Shown: piece by piece, positions 44,171 to 56,057 of the stretch
Layout: the number at the start of each line of letters is the position of its first letter
How positions within the stretch are numbered: position 1 is the first letter of the stretch
Origin: Beverwykella pulmonaria
Taxonomy: Eukaryota > Ascomycota > Dothideomycetes > Pleosporales > Melanommataceae
Length of the DNA stretch: 64,000 nt
Assembly (NCBI GenBank): GCA_001599595.1
Contig: BCHH01000004.1
Coordinates: 1,319,997 to 1,383,996, forward strand
Reading direction: 5' to 3'
Translations under genes and position numbers: made by a program
Notes under the pieces: generated by a model
What the model saw: only the letters and a program-made list of their open reading frames with translations
Told to the model about the DNA's origin: nothing
Databases searched by the model: none

Positions 44171-46154
44171 TTACAGCGTGTACACGAACTCCAGATTCTC
44201 TCTGTCCGTGAGATCAAGCCATCTGCGTCACAAGTTAGCTTTAGCATTACTAGGGACACAAAACACATAGAATTAAAATGCTTACTCCTGGTTCTCCAAC
44301 TTCACATATTCGGGTGCGGCTCGGATCTGTGCTTTCTTTTTGTTCTGCCATATGCAGTAGAAGTGAATGAAGGCAAGTATTCCCAAGCACACGCCCCAGC
44401 ATACAATTATGGTGATCTCAGCAGATACATAACGGGGCGCGTCCCCAGGGCGAAAGGTCTGCGGACCTAGAATATGTTTTAGTATAGTACGAAGAAAAAA
44501 CTGTGGAAAGAGTGAGAACTCACCGATGATGTTACCAGCACAATAGCCGATGAGATACATGGCAGCGACAGTCGTCTTCTTCGTATACCCAGCAACGTTG
44601 CTACTGATCAAACTCAGGAGTGCAACGAACGGCGTCGGACTAGCCTGCGTCAAATAGTATCCGGCTAAGCGGCCATTGTTGCTCGACAACGGTAGAGCAA
44701 CAATGAGAATCATGCCGAGTATGGCGGTGCATAAGCCGATCATTGAGATAAGGACGCGGTATCCGAAACGATCTCCTGCCCAGCCACAAGCGATAAGGAA
44801 TACAATTTCGACAGCGCCGCCAGGGGTCCCGTAGAGGAGTGATTCTTCCGCCGTGTAGCCGAAGCCGACAATGAGTTGCGAGAAGAAGTTTGAGATGCCG
44901 CCTTCATAACGCCATCAGCTTCCGACGATGGGAAGTCATAGAAGAGTCAAACTCACCGTTGGGTATATCGGCAATGAGTGCATAGAAGAAGAAAGCCCAG
45001 CTTAGCGGGTCAAGCAAAGCCTCCTTCAGCTGGTACAGCTTGAAATGTTTGTTGCCAACACCTTGACCGTTACCTCTGATTCGTTCAAGAGCAAGAATCC
45101 GCTCCTCTTTGCTTAGCCAGCGACAATTCATCTGGTTATCTGGAATTATCCAGAGAAAGAGAAAGCCGAGAGAAATAGTCAGGAGACCAGTGAATAGGAA
45201 GACGATTTTCCAGGGCTCAATTAAAGTGCCAGTCTTACGACAGCCCACGGCAACGCCGTAGGCAACAAGGCCGCCAAATATCTGATTGGTGGGTCAGCCC
45301 GGCTATTCGAAGACGGCGTGACTGCCCATGTGGAATAATGAGAGGGACTGGTCGCACCTGTGCCCATCCGTTGAAGCTGAACCATATGCCAGTCCTGGCA
45401 CCTTGCTCTTTCTTTGTATACCACTGAGAAGTAAGAAGGGCAAAGCCGGGAGTGACAGCAGACTCAAAGACACCTAAAAAGAATCGGACGGCGATAGCGC
45501 CTGCGTCATTCTTTACAGCTGCGAAGCATGAGAGTACCGTGCCCCACATGACGACGTTGAAGGCCGCTGTATGATATCAGCATTTTATGTATTACTCGTA
45601 TAGCAAATCATGGGAAACAGCAACGCTTACAGTACTTCCCCAGAGGTAGACGTTGGAGGAGACGAGTCGTAGGATACTCCCACGCAATGTATCCAAAGTA
45701 AAACATGCTACCGAGCCATTGATACTGGTCTCCAACAAGATGGATACCGGAGTGCAGCTTGTTGGCCGATGGAGGGAGTTTGAGACCCATGATACTCGCA
45801 TAACTGAGCGTTGTCTTGTCGAGGTAGTTCAGCCCATACACGACGCACATGATCTACCAGAGTCAACTCCAACCTCAACATTCGCGCCTAAGGCAATATG
45901 GAAAGCAGACTTGCCGGCATCAAATGCATATCGATCTTCCGTAACAACGCCTTGTTCTTCTCCTCGCTCAACTCGATAACCTGCCCGTTCATGTCCTCGA
46001 AGGCCTTCATGGCTGCATCGGCATCGTGCGAGTGCTTTAATATTCTGTTATCGACGCCTTTCGCTATCTCGGGCGAGCATGAGCCATCCTCCACGTCCAC
46101 AGCCTCTTTCTCAACATCCATGGAAGCAGTGGTTTTCTCTGTTGCGCTCGTCAT
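44171..46154 (-). CDS. MFS anion:cation symporter, DAL5/allantoate-permease type
   Basis: Seven exons: 45915-46154, 45631-45853, 45358-45566, 44957-45281, 44524-44901, 44286-44466 and 44171-44222, giving 535 residues. Intron 1 (45854-45914) is a GC-AG intron with the consensus GCAAGT donor. The others are GT-AG. The cytosolic acidic N-terminus (about 65 residues) leads to KIDMHLMP, then YGLNYLDKTTLSYASIMGL, an internal GYIAWEYPTTRLLQRLP, an FLGVFESAVTPGF motif and a GISNFFSQLIVGFGY segment. The last exon adds WLDLTDRENLEF, the conserved C-terminus of this family. It should carry a small anionic metabolite (allantoate, nicotinate, pantothenate-like) across the plasma membrane. The exact substrate is not predictable. 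Confidence 0.9.
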
Positions 46155-46741
46155 CGTGTCGTGCCTCAGCTATCTCGTCTCTAACGCTGCGAATGATGAA
46201 TGCAAGTGCAGTTCATATAGTCTGATACTACCATCTCCAATGCACGAGAGACGGTCGACGGCGGGTGATAAGAAACCCTGTCAACCGTGACGCGGTGGAC
46301 GCGGGGTTCTGTGCATGATATGCAACGCGATTGCCAAGATAGGAAGCTGCCGTGTAAATAACGCTATCGGGCCGATCTTCGGGACTATGAAGCCGCGTCG
46401 TACGGCTCCATGACTGCAGAGGCATTTGGTGGGATGGAGAATACGTACTGTGCACTCGCGATGCTGTGATCCGATGTGGTTAGGCGGTGCGTGGGCCGGC
46501 TGCTGTCTGACGACGGCAAGTGGGACGCGAGTGGCCGGTGCATTGGCTGTCGGTTCAAGCTCAGGCTAAAGTTCAGCACACTGTTGATAAGCATGGGATT
46601 AAACCTAAATAACACTAGTAACCCTAATACACCAGTATTGAGGGCCGCCTGATAAGAATTTAAGAATGCGCAAACCAATCATCTCCAGACTCCGTTCGCC
46701 GTTATCCCTCGTCGCACCGTAAAAATTCTACCATCCTTTCT
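46155..46741. other. Intergenic, no gene recognised
   Basis: Upstream sequence of the DAL5-type gene and 3' end of the drug transporter. Short frames at 46228-46455 and 46385-46678 have no features. Confidence 0.5.
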
Positions 46742-48670
46742 TCAGTGCTCCATCACGGCCCAACCTTCCCTCATGACGGTCTTGACGAAGAACACGAAGC
46801 CGAGAATAACACCGAGACCCGACAACCCAACGGCAGAGTAAAACGCATTCCGGTTCTGCTCCAGCGGAGTGCTAGCCGGCGCATGCACCTCGACCGTCCC
46901 CGCGATACCGAGCGCAATAGAAATAGAGTAATTGACCACAGTGTTGACCAGACTCGCGGCAAGCCCCTGATGTTCCCTCGGCATGTGATTTGACAGAATG
47001 ACCGTCGCGGCCGGGAAGCTCATGTCCATTCCAAACGGCATGATGACGATGCTCGCAAACGTTTGTGCCCAGTACATCTGTTGCGCGGGCTGGAAGCAGG
47101 CGATGGTGATTCCGACAAAAAATGCCATCATGGAGAGCAGCATCACGAAGCTGACGGGCGTGTGCGTGAGCATGAAGCCCGTCATTCCTGCTGCGACAAG
47201 ACCCGCCATGACGGCCGGCGCGTACTGCGCCGACACCTCGAGGGGTGTGGCCCCACGAGTGTGTTGCAGGAAGCGAATGTTGTAAAAGACCCAGATGCCG
47301 AAAGAGCCCCAACCTAAGCCCACAAGCGCAAGGACGTAGCCCACGGTGCTATTGATGACTTTCATGGGAAGTAGAGGGTTGTCGACGCGCAGCTCCGCCC
47401 AGACGAAGAAACAGAGACACAGGAGCCCGAGGATGAGCACGAAGTAGACGTGCGGTGTGCCCCAGCCGTATAGTGGCCCGTTGTTGAACGCTACATTAAC
47501 GAGGACGAGGCCTGCTACAACGAGGAGCGAGCCAAACCAGTCGAACTTGGGTCGGATTGCGGGGCGCTCAGAGAGTGCTTTTGGAATCACCAGCACAGAA
47601 AGTGCGGAGAGCAGAAAAGCGGTGACACCGTAGGACCAGAATGCCCATGGCCACCACGCAAGCTGGGCGAACAGACTCCCAAATGTGGCTCCGATGACAA
47701 ATCCCGCTGGCGCAAGAGCACCAAAGATGCTGAAGACGATGTTCTTCTTGATGCCAGGACGATATGCGCGACCGAACAGCGCGAGCGCGTTTGGCATGAG
47801 CAGCGCTGGGCCGACCCCCTGCAGAGCGCGACACACGTCGAAAAATATCTGTCTGCTGGTGTAGGCGCTGAAGCCCGCGAAGCAACTCCACATTCCAAGC
47901 CATGCGTATCCGAAAGCGAAGACCCGTTTGTGGCCGAAGATGTCTCCCAACCGTCCAGATATCATGATGAAGGTGCCGACTGTGAGACTGTATCCAGCAA
48001 TGAACCAAGCCTTCTCTCCAGGACCGAGATTGCCAAACGTCGGGGCTATCATGTCGATGGGCGCGAGGGCCTGGCCCAGGGCGGCTTGCGTCATGAGGTG
48101 GGACACTGCGCAGACACTGACAAAGAAGACCTCTCGTGTCGTGCTCATCTCGATGAGCTTGGAGGATGAAGGCGCTGGAGGAGCTGCCAGTCCATCGGTA
48201 CTCTTGTGGTAGTCGTTCAAGTCAGCGCGAGACTCGAGGAGATTCCTGGTCATCCAGGAGTTCCTCCTAATGTCGACGAGTGCTGGGAGGCCGACCTGAT
48301 CCGAACTGTAACCGTAGATGCCTTCTTCTCTAGCGATCGAGTCCACCAACGATTGAAGGCTGACGTGACGAGAGTGATTCCCACCATTGTTCATGTTCTC
48401 AGGCTTTTCTGACATATGCAGACCTGCGGCAGTGCGCGAAGTGTCGAAAGAAGATTGGACAGAGCGAGCTTGGGCAGGTCTTTCTAACGATTGAAAGCTG
48501 CCACGACGAGAGCGTCTTGCTGTTGCCTCATTCACAATCTCAGTTTCTGACATATTGATTTGGGTAGGGGTATTCGTGGTGTCAAAAGATGATCTGGGGG
48601 CTAGCTTGAGTTCCTTCTTGATAGACAGCCCCCGTGGCATGCGTTCCATCTTAACAAGCTCATTATGCAT
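46742..48670 (-). CDS. MFS multidrug transporter, DHA2-type (14-TMS), intronless
   Basis: One frame of 642 residues. The first 180 residues are cytosolic, basic and Ser-rich, and contain a 46-residue tandem duplication (27-72 and 73-118) with a conserved Arg/Ser-x-Gln-Ser-Leu core that could be phosphorylated. From about 180 the transporter follows: QALAPIDMIAPTFG, GYSLTVGTFIMISGRLGDIFGHKR (motif A, about 230-252), and ALQGVGPALLMPNALALFGR (motif C-like). Up to fourteen hydrophobic spans are visible. It resembles the aminotriazole/boron-resistance (ATR1) branch. Proton-driven efflux of small toxic compounds at the plasma membrane is inferred. Confidence 0.88.
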   Translation of the reverse strand: MHNELVKMERMPRGLSIKKELKLAPRSSFDTTNTPTQINMSETEIVNEATARRSRRGSFQSLERPAQARSVQSSFDTSRTAAGLHMSEKPENMNNGGNHSRHVSLQSLVDSIAREEGIYGYSSDQVGLPALVDIRRNSWMTRNLLESRADLNDYHKSTDGLAAPPAPSSSKLIEMSTTREVFFVSVCAVSHLMTQAALGQALAPIDMIAPTFGNLGPGEKAWFIAGYSLTVGTFIMISGRLGDIFGHKRVFAFGYAWLGMWSCFAGFSAYTSRQIFFDVCRALQGVGPALLMPNALALFGRAYRPGIKKNIVFSIFGALAPAGFVIGATFGSLFAQLAWWPWAFWSYGVTAFLLSALSVLVIPKALSERPAIRPKFDWFGSLLVVAGLVLVNVAFNNGPLYGWGTPHVYFVLILGLLCLCFFVWAELRVDNPLLPMKVINSTVGYVLALVGLGWGSFGIWVFYNIRFLQHTRGATPLEVSAQYAPAVMAGLVAAGMTGFMLTHTPVSFVMLLSMMAFFVGITIACFQPAQQMYWAQTFASIVIMPFGMDMSFPAATVILSNHMPREHQGLAASLVNTVVNYSISIALGIAGTVEVHAPASTPLEQNRNAFYSAVGLSGLGVILGFVFFVKTVMREGWAVMEH

Positions 48671-50556
48671 ATTCTCCGAGCCACCACTTGGCTGACTGGC
48701 TGAACCTGCATCTTCTTGCCTATTTACGAAACTCGTGGTGGGTCATTCGACTTCACTGGGAGTGGTTTTGTTTTGGCGTTATCGGAACTGACTCGGAGAG
48801 CCGCAAAACCGTTGCATGCTCGTATATCAAATCCTGCACGAGGTTGCAGTTTGTGAATGCAAGTACCGATCTTGCGACGAAACATAAGCTTCACAAGCAC
48901 GAGAAACATGGTATGGCGAAGCTTTGAGCCGTCAGAAAGGGTGCGATCGCATACATCACGCCTACCCAATTCGGCTCATTTTTTGGTGCATCGCAACGCA
49001 TCTCCTTGAGTCAAATACTCATGTCGGCTAGATGAAGGAGGTTGTGCATGGCCTGATAGTAGTCTCAGCCGTGTCAGTGTGCGCAGCCAATGGCGGGGCT
49101 CTAGTTTGTTGTATGGATCACGGCCGGTGTGGCTTTTTCTCAATACGGGGTATGTCTCGGGACGCAAACAATTCCGATCCATGCACAGCCAACCTTGGAA
49201 AAGCAAGCTGAAAGCAAGCATGCGTGTTGGCTCGTAAAACTGATAAATATGAACCTGCTCCGTAAGCATAGAACTGAAAGTCGGCCTTGTGTGCAAAAGA
49301 AGTAGAGATAGAAACAGACGTGTAAGTCCGGCGGATATGGTAGGGTATTGCAAGGCGCTTTAGTTATTTTGATCTCTTTTTAATTTCTCGCGCTAATATG
49401 CCTTTGTAGATTATTAATTATTACAAGTTGCGACAGCGTGAAACTAAGAGCACTTGGTATTTGATATCGCGAGCGAAGGCCTCGTGTTCAATGCCTTCCA
49501 CCCCAGTGGCAATACGAGATGAATACTACACCGGCATATAATTTCCCCTCAGCGCCACCAAAAGCTTGGCCATCAAAAGCTTGTACTGATGGCTTTTCAA
49601 AGTCGATCTTCGCAATAGAATCTTCTCGCGCCTTTGTTGCGGTAATATAAGGCCTCTTTCACTTTCCAGTGTCTGTTTTGCAAGGCAAAATTCTCACCAT
49701 TCATAACATATATCGCACAGCACGCCACCAAAATGATCTGAGAGATTGCTCATGAAGACTACCTGTCATGATTAGTGAAGATTCTCTTATGTGGTACTTC
49801 GCAGAGTCATATCTGAGATGTGAAGTCAAACTTCTTCCCATTGCCGAATTGCGTCAGTAAATTTGTCAACTAGTGCTCAATTCGATATCCACTCGCGGCT
49901 CCATCTTCATGATATTGCCTCTCGAATTAGTATTTCGAGGTCCGAACCCCATTCTCTTTATACATACTGAATGCATACGGCCGGCCGCAATCTAACTGAC
50001 AACTAACGGCTTAGCATAGTCGTGTAATGGACCCCTAGGGGTTGTTAACGAATTAATTGTGCGGTTTACGCTAGATATTAAGTCGCTGCTCTCTAACCTA
50101 GTAATAACAAGCTTGGTCTTCAATATCGTAGATTCGGGATGCAGTTAACGGAATATGCTGGCCCTATTCAGCTACACTAAGATAAGGAGAGAAGAGGGAC
50201 AAAGGAGAATCACCGCTGAATAGAGAGGGAAATGCCCCGCGCTGCGCCATGTCATGACCGCCATGGCCTGCCAAGCTTCGCGAACAGCACCGTTACAAAC
50301 TCTAATACTACGCTCTCTTTCTAGTCTCTAGATAAGGAAGAAACCATTTAGCCTTATGCGGGTGCAAAAAGAGGTTATTTTCCTTCTATTACATGACCTA
50401 AGTAGCCTATCTCCTACAATTAAGACACAAATTATTCCAGGGCGTTTAAGCAAAGAATAGATCAGTGGCTGAGCAAAAAAAGAGCGCAACTTGACGTCTT
50501 ACATAAGTGACCCTGTCCAATTGGTGGAAAGCCATAAATAACTTGACAAGGCAGGT
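48671..50556. other. Long intergenic stretch, no gene recognised
   Basis: Frames at 48688-48969 and 48976-49353 show no domains. Later parts are AT-rich, stop-filled and look decayed. Confidence 0.5.
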
Positions 50557-50623
50557 GCGGCGTAACGCGGCGTAGAGGTACGGCGTAGCGTGGCGTAGAG
50601 GTGCGGCGAAATACGGCGTAGAG
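50557..50623. repeat. Tandem repeat, about 22-24-bp unit, three copies
   Basis: Three degenerate copies of a GCGGCGTAACGCGGCGTAGAGG-like unit, each built from two GCGGCGTA sub-units. Confidence 0.65.
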
Positions 50624-51418
50624 GCCGTGACTCAAAACGCTCTTCGCCTACTTCGCGCTAACGACTTACTTCTCTTGTTGAGTGTCATGCCCCAGAATTT
50701 AGGTCCCGGCTCGCACGGCGGAAACCACCTCGGTTTAACTCCAGAATCTACTTCCGACACAGACACGATACAAACCCACGATTCTCATCTTCAAATGAAC
50801 TTCTTTTGATGAGCTGTGTCAATACATCCCCAAATGGAATTTTGGAACATCTATGAAACAAAACTCTCAGAGCCACAAATTACCCCACGTACTGCAGGAT
50901 CAAATTGTTTCCCACTTCCTCACAGAGAATCTTTTCTCTGTCAAAAACAACATCAAAAATAACGGAGGTGTTTTCAGCTACACTGTTCAACTTGCATTTG
51001 GAGGAGAATGCATGGTTGAATGACACGGGAATCTGGAATGGAAAGTCAACTATGATGGATCTTACAAAATCTGTAGAGGGCGAGAAGTGGAAGGAAACTA
51101 CTCCGCATCTCCAATCCTTAACCTTATATATGGGGAGCAAAAAGGATTGGAACTAATGTCACAAGTGAACCCAAAGACAATCGAGCCACGGTCGGCAGAA
51201 CCATTCTTCAAGGAGAATGATCTGAAATGCGACATATTTAGATTTTCCCAGGGTTTTGGAGAAGGAAGAGCACTACACTGGCAATTAAACACATGAAGAG
51301 AAAGGTTCGACCTGTCCCTACGAAGATCCGTTGTGTCTACCACATCGAACCGTTATGCTATGAGAGAGCCCTCCAGAAATCAAATAAACTCATCTTTTCT
51401 CTATCCTGTATTCAAGTA
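50624..51418. other. No intact gene; decayed sequence
   Basis: Opposed overlapping frames at 50880-51343 are short and without domains. A coding ancestor cannot be excluded because an epimerase relic follows immediately. Confidence 0.35.
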
Positions 51419-51790
51419 TGCTTAAGACTAAGTTCCAATGCATAGACTTTGTAGAGGTCACTAAGATCTGCACTGACTACACCATAAATGGTCTCCACAG
51501 CATAGCCGCTCTAGCTAGTAATGCCTTCCGCTTCGTCTACGTTTCTGATATCACGGTAGAGCACGATTACACTCATTCCTAGCTGAACTACGGCCTAGTG
51601 CGTGTGCGTTCCCTTTTTTTCTCTTCATAGCCAGCTTGATTGACTTATATATACAGGGCCGCATCGAGAATGCAATTCTCGATTTTGCAAACTAGCATGC
51701 CCCCGCCTTCAAGGTCACTGTCGAAAGGTTAGGTGGCATTAAGGGCCCTGGCCATCCGAAAATTGCTGCATTAACGAGCCATTTCAGTCG
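51419..51790 (+). pseudogene. NAD(P)-dependent epimerase/Rossmann-type relic
   Basis: The frame from 51419 reads VEVTKICTDYTINGLHSIA, then AFRFVYVSDITVEHDYTHS and a TAG. After a plausible intron ending in ATATACAG (51659), it reads RIENAILDFAN, TAG, then FKVTVERLGGIKGPG. These correspond in order to the middle of fungal NAD(P)-binding epimerase-like proteins (the DYTVNGL, FRFIYVSG and LRG-E-ENA-ILDFA blocks). The N-terminal dinucleotide motif and the C-terminus are missing. Confidence 0.5.
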
Positions 51791-52372
51791 GTTTGCTGAA
51801 AGTCCTTGACCTCTGGACGCTCGAAAGAATCATTGAAAGTTTAATCAGGGTATATGAAGATCGAGATAATACCCGAGAGTGATTGATCAGGTTTCATTTC
51901 ATGTATTGAAGTATTTCGAAATTCCCTATGGGACTTTTTTAATGTTCTAAATGCGAGCCCTTTAGTGCTATGTATTCTCTACCTTAACTTAAATTGAATA
52001 CTGCCCTGTAACCGTTCCGACCAAGTGGGTCGCCAAAGATCCACACAGTATGGGTAGAGTCACCTTTTAAGCAGACGAAGAGTATATACATGCCCTTCAT
52101 GAAAGATTAAGTAAAAGGCTCCTGTACACGCGTGATAGTTCGAGAATTGGACTAGTGTTATAGTGCTAATATTGCAAAATATCACTTGGTATATCCGTAC
52201 GCCTTGCCCAGCTTGATTTACACTGTAGAAACAGTAGAGAGTCGTAGAGCTAGCTGGATACTATTAAGTCTTGTTTTCTATTATATTTTAAGTGGGAATG
52301 GGCGGTACATGTATGATGTTGTAGCTAAGGGTGTTGATAAATAAGGAATCTCCAATCTCCCCATTTTCAGCA
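51791..52372. other. Intergenic, no gene recognised
   Basis: AT-rich, stop-filled sequence between the relic and the 3' end of the FAD oxidoreductase gene. Confidence 0.5.
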
Positions 52373-53765
52373 TCACGCAACCTCAGTCTTATCTTTAATC
52401 CCGACTTCTAGCTCACGTAAATTGGCACCAAAGAATCTCCACTGGGATTTCACACCCAGGTCAACCTGCCCCTTGTTCATTGGGATAAGTATTTCGTGTC
52501 CATCGTCTGCTTTCATCCATATAGCGAGGCGCCTCTATTTCGATTTAGTGATCAGATTTTACAACAATGCTTGAAGGCTATCAGCTTACTTTTCCCAGTG
52601 TTAACTTGATTGAGCCTTCAAAGAACAGTTTCGGCTTATAGCTCTGCAGTTCTTTCTTCCCCTTAATCATCATGAGTATATTTTGACACACTATCTCACT
52701 TTGAAAGTAGGCCGCTCGGGCCATTTTTGGTCCTCTGGTTTCAGCTACGTCTCCATATGCAAAGATACGTGGAAATGAGTCGTCTAAGAGTTGGAGTGTA
52801 GATTTGACAAGAATTTGTGAATTCACTTTCGATATAGAGGCTGGGGAAATATTGGAAATGATGGCAGAATTTGGTCGCTGGCCTATGCACGGGATCTAGG
52901 ATGAACTGTCAGAGTGAAGAGTGTTCGGAGACAAAGAAACGGAGAGAGAACCTACGATCAGATCAAATGCTTCTTCCTTCGCATGCGACAGCGTTAACAC
53001 ATTTCCCTCGACTGGAAGCTTCGGTCGTTCGTTGAGTAAAACAGCCACACCCATCTCTTCCAGCACTTTCATTGCATACGCATGCAGTCTCTGCCCAAAG
53101 CTCTGCAACAGCTGCGGTCTCGAGTGAATAAGCACGACACCCTTCTCTGGATAGAAACTCTTGATGTCACTCGCAAGTTCGACACCGACAGCCCCACCAC
53201 CCACCACCGCTATTCTCTTTGCCTTCGAGATCCTCTCTTGCATGCTTCGGAGTTCCTTCTGTGCGCCATTACTATCGGTGGAAACCACCTTACTTGGGAG
53301 ATCCGAAGAGGTCCCAGTCGCAATGACCAGAAACTCGTACTCCAATTTCTCACCCCGTTTCAGATTGATGTACTTCTCTGTGATTTCTACTGCTGTATCC
53401 TGGACGCGGCAAAAGATGCCCTCGGGTGCCGAGTTCGCAAGCCCAGTATATGGGATAAAGGCATATTGCTCAAACCCACTCACCACGCTGAATCTTGGGA
53501 ATGCAAATAAGTAGTTCAGGTGTGAATTCTTCTCGACCAGGATAACACGGTACCCTGTAGGAAGTGTTTCGGAGAGGCGTTTCGTGAGCTGAATACCGGC
53601 GAAGGAACCACCGACGACGATGATATTCTTGATTTGGGTATTAAGAGAAACCTTATACGTGCGTTTATGAATGATAGCCGAGATTCGTCGGCGGAGGAGG
53701 GTGAATGCGTATGGGACAATGAATGCGAAGACATTCGCGAAAAAGCTGATTTTATCGGAGAACAT
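52373..53765 (-). CDS. AIF/AMID-like FAD-dependent pyridine nucleotide-disulphide oxidoreductase, membrane-anchored
   Basis: Exons are 52956-53765, 52590-52895 and 52373-52534, with introns of 60 and 55 bp (both phase 0), giving 425 residues. An N-terminal hydrophobic stretch (FFANVFAFIVPYAFTLL, 8-24) is a likely membrane anchor. VVGGSFAGIQL (50-60) is the FAD motif and VVGGGAVGVEL (187-197) the NAD(P) motif. LIIPCIGQRPNS spans the first junction, and IFAYGDVAE is the second FAD-contact motif. The family includes apoptosis-inducing-factor-homologous NADH/NADPH quinone oxidoreductases. The start at 53765 was preferred over an upstream in-frame Met (53816) because it directly precedes the anchor. 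Confidence 0.87.
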
Positions 53766-55189
53766 TGTTGGGGGGCTTAAGGTATAAATTTGTTTCTGCG
53801 ATATTGAACAACGCATGCGAAATGAAAATTCTAAAACTCAGAGGTCTAATGGGTCTAAGATATATGCGCATAGATGCCTAAGTATACGTGGGCATCTCAC
53901 TTGTGCTCGCGCTTTTGGCTTATTTGGGCTTAGTGCTCGGAATGTCCGCGGATCGGGTTTCGGTCTTTCGGGCTCAAGATTTGGTCGAAGCTCGTTGTGA
54001 TCGCTGATACAGGTCCGATGTGGCTCCAAAGGTGAAGGTTGAAGTCATATTCGCGAGGCTGTAATGTGAGATTAGATATAGATTGAAACAGGCCTGAACT
54101 TCGACGTATGTTCCTTTAGGGTTAGAAGAAGCTCATTGTACATAAATCATGCCATGGCTATATGTCTAGCGTTGGAATATTTTCTACAGAAGCGGGCTAT
54201 TAGGCTGCAACTTTATGATGAGTGTCTCCAAGATTACAGGTTCACGTCCAGATCCAGATACGTATCTGTCCTAAGGGCAGATCAGCTCATTTTTCAGCCC
54301 CCATCCTCTTTAATTTTGTCCAAATGTCATTCCCAGATGGCGACCCAAAACATACTGGCGGAATTACTTATCTCAAGATTTGAAGCGACATTAGTGCAAT
54401 ACCACTTGGGTAGCCTTCGCTCCTTAAATCGCCCAAGAACTGAGCAAAAGCCCACCAAGTTGCAACCCACTTCTCATCCCAATACAAACCATATGATGGT
54501 AAGGTAAGACCAGGTCACATAGTGCGCCGTAGCAAAGCGCTACTTTGCGCGAATACACCACTATCACGGGTTGAAGGCTTGGATGCATGGTGCAGGGAAC
54601 GGGTCTTGGTTTCTTGTCAGCTGCATGCTTCGTCATCAATCAACGCAGCATATATATGGGGATCCGAACACGACACCCATGGAAGGGAGGAACACAATTC
54701 ACCAGAACAATCACCATCAACCGACCCCCAACGAGATCACGAATGCTTCATCTGTTTTTCATCACACCTTCTTCCTTCATTTGGTTTGGTAGCTAGATAC
54801 AACGAAATTGAAATAGTCTACTGCCAAACCCCCACCTTGATTCTTCTCCCTCCTTCTGTGAGGGATACTTCTGTTTCCCGGCGGGCCTCCCGTGGAGGCC
54901 CTTCGGAGGCTTATCGGGCGGTGCGCCTGCGGGTCACGTGACACATTACATATATAGTTTCTCCGAACCCTCTGAGTATCCTCAAGGATTTGTCTCGACT
55001 CTCATGAATCAAGCCTATTCACTTCTGATCCATCTGTTCGTTCTGTTCCCTGCCACTGCTAGCCTCACACCTTCAGTGCATTGCTGCTTCGGACATCGCA
55101 TGGCTGCGAGTCGCCCTCCTACCCCCGTGTGATATTTCTATATCACTCACCTTTCCTCCACCGCAGTACTTTATCTAGCAATAGTTCAC
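53766..55189. other. Long intergenic stretch, no gene recognised
   Basis: Promoter of the FAD oxidoreductase, then mixed sequence. Frames at 54136-54507 and 54522-54941 are without domains. A GC-rich stem (GGGCCTCC-CGT-GGAGGCCC, about 54883-54901) stands out from its AT-rich surroundings. Confidence 0.45.
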
Positions 55190-56057
55190 CAATACCAACC
55201 TACCTAACAACTACCTTCTCGGAGTATTATCCTTAGGCTACTCTAATGATACTCTCCCTATAGGGTGGCTAAGGCACTTTGATAAATGGAGCTCTAGGCG
55301 CCAGACTAGCGAGTAGAAGCCAATAGTCTCTGATAGCTTTTTATCTCACGTTATAAAGGAGTTTTAGACTACTGTAATAAGAAGAAGATTATCTGACTTG
55401 TACTACCTCCTTATAAAAGCCACAATACTCGGTTGTGCGATGTAGTAGCTTTCCAGCCCTACAAGCAGCATCACTGGAATGCTGTTGAGCAGGCTACGCG
55501 TACAAATTTCAATAAGGTTGAATTCCTCCATACAATTGAATCTATTCGGGCAGCAACCTTCAAGAAAAGTACTATCCTCTCAGCATGGGAGAAGGCAGGT
55601 CTCTGGCATACAACCCTGAGATAGTCCTCTAGAAACTGCCTCTACCGCCACCACGTACGCCCTCATCTGAGCCACAACACATACCACCAACCCCATGTAC
55701 TGTACGATCTATGGTATACTACACATCAGACCTTCTAATTATGGTTATAGTATGGAGAAAAATCAGTGTTAATCGAATTTCAAAGTATATAAGAGTAGCT
55801 GAGGCAAACACATGGCTTTGGGCACTAGTAGGACCTTTAGCACGTTACTGCAGATGCTAGAGCGCGTCAAAATCGCCAAAAAAAAAGACGTACGGCACAT
55901 ATATCAGCATGGCGGAATTACTGCTAGGGGAACTCGAGCTGCAATTAATGCGCGCGTTGAGCAGGAGGTTGCAAAGGCTGCAAGGGTTGCGCGAGCTGCT
56001 AGAGCAACAGCCTCACAGGCCAAGCAGCTCCCTGGGGAAGGAATCATTCAATTTTGA
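55190..56057 (+). pseudogene. Pogo/Fot-type (DDE_1) transposase remnant
   Basis: Fragments in order: NDTLPIGWL and FDKWS (about 55225-55300), SFLSHVIKEF (DDE_1 catalytic neighbourhood, about 55335), FQPYKQHHWNAVEQATR with FNKVEFLHTIESIRAATFKKSTILSAWEKAGL (55446-55615), then a C-terminal basic, alanine-rich tail with KDVRHIYQHGGITARGTRAAI (about 55885-55950). These are the C-terminal half of pogo-family transposases. Stops and frameshifts occur between them and the N-terminal half is missing. No terminal inverted repeats could be fixed. Confidence 0.65.

Noticed and set aside
46872..48169. Many frames overlapping the DHA2 transporter
   Set aside because: Alternative-frame shadows with no membrane pattern; the 642-residue frame explains the region.
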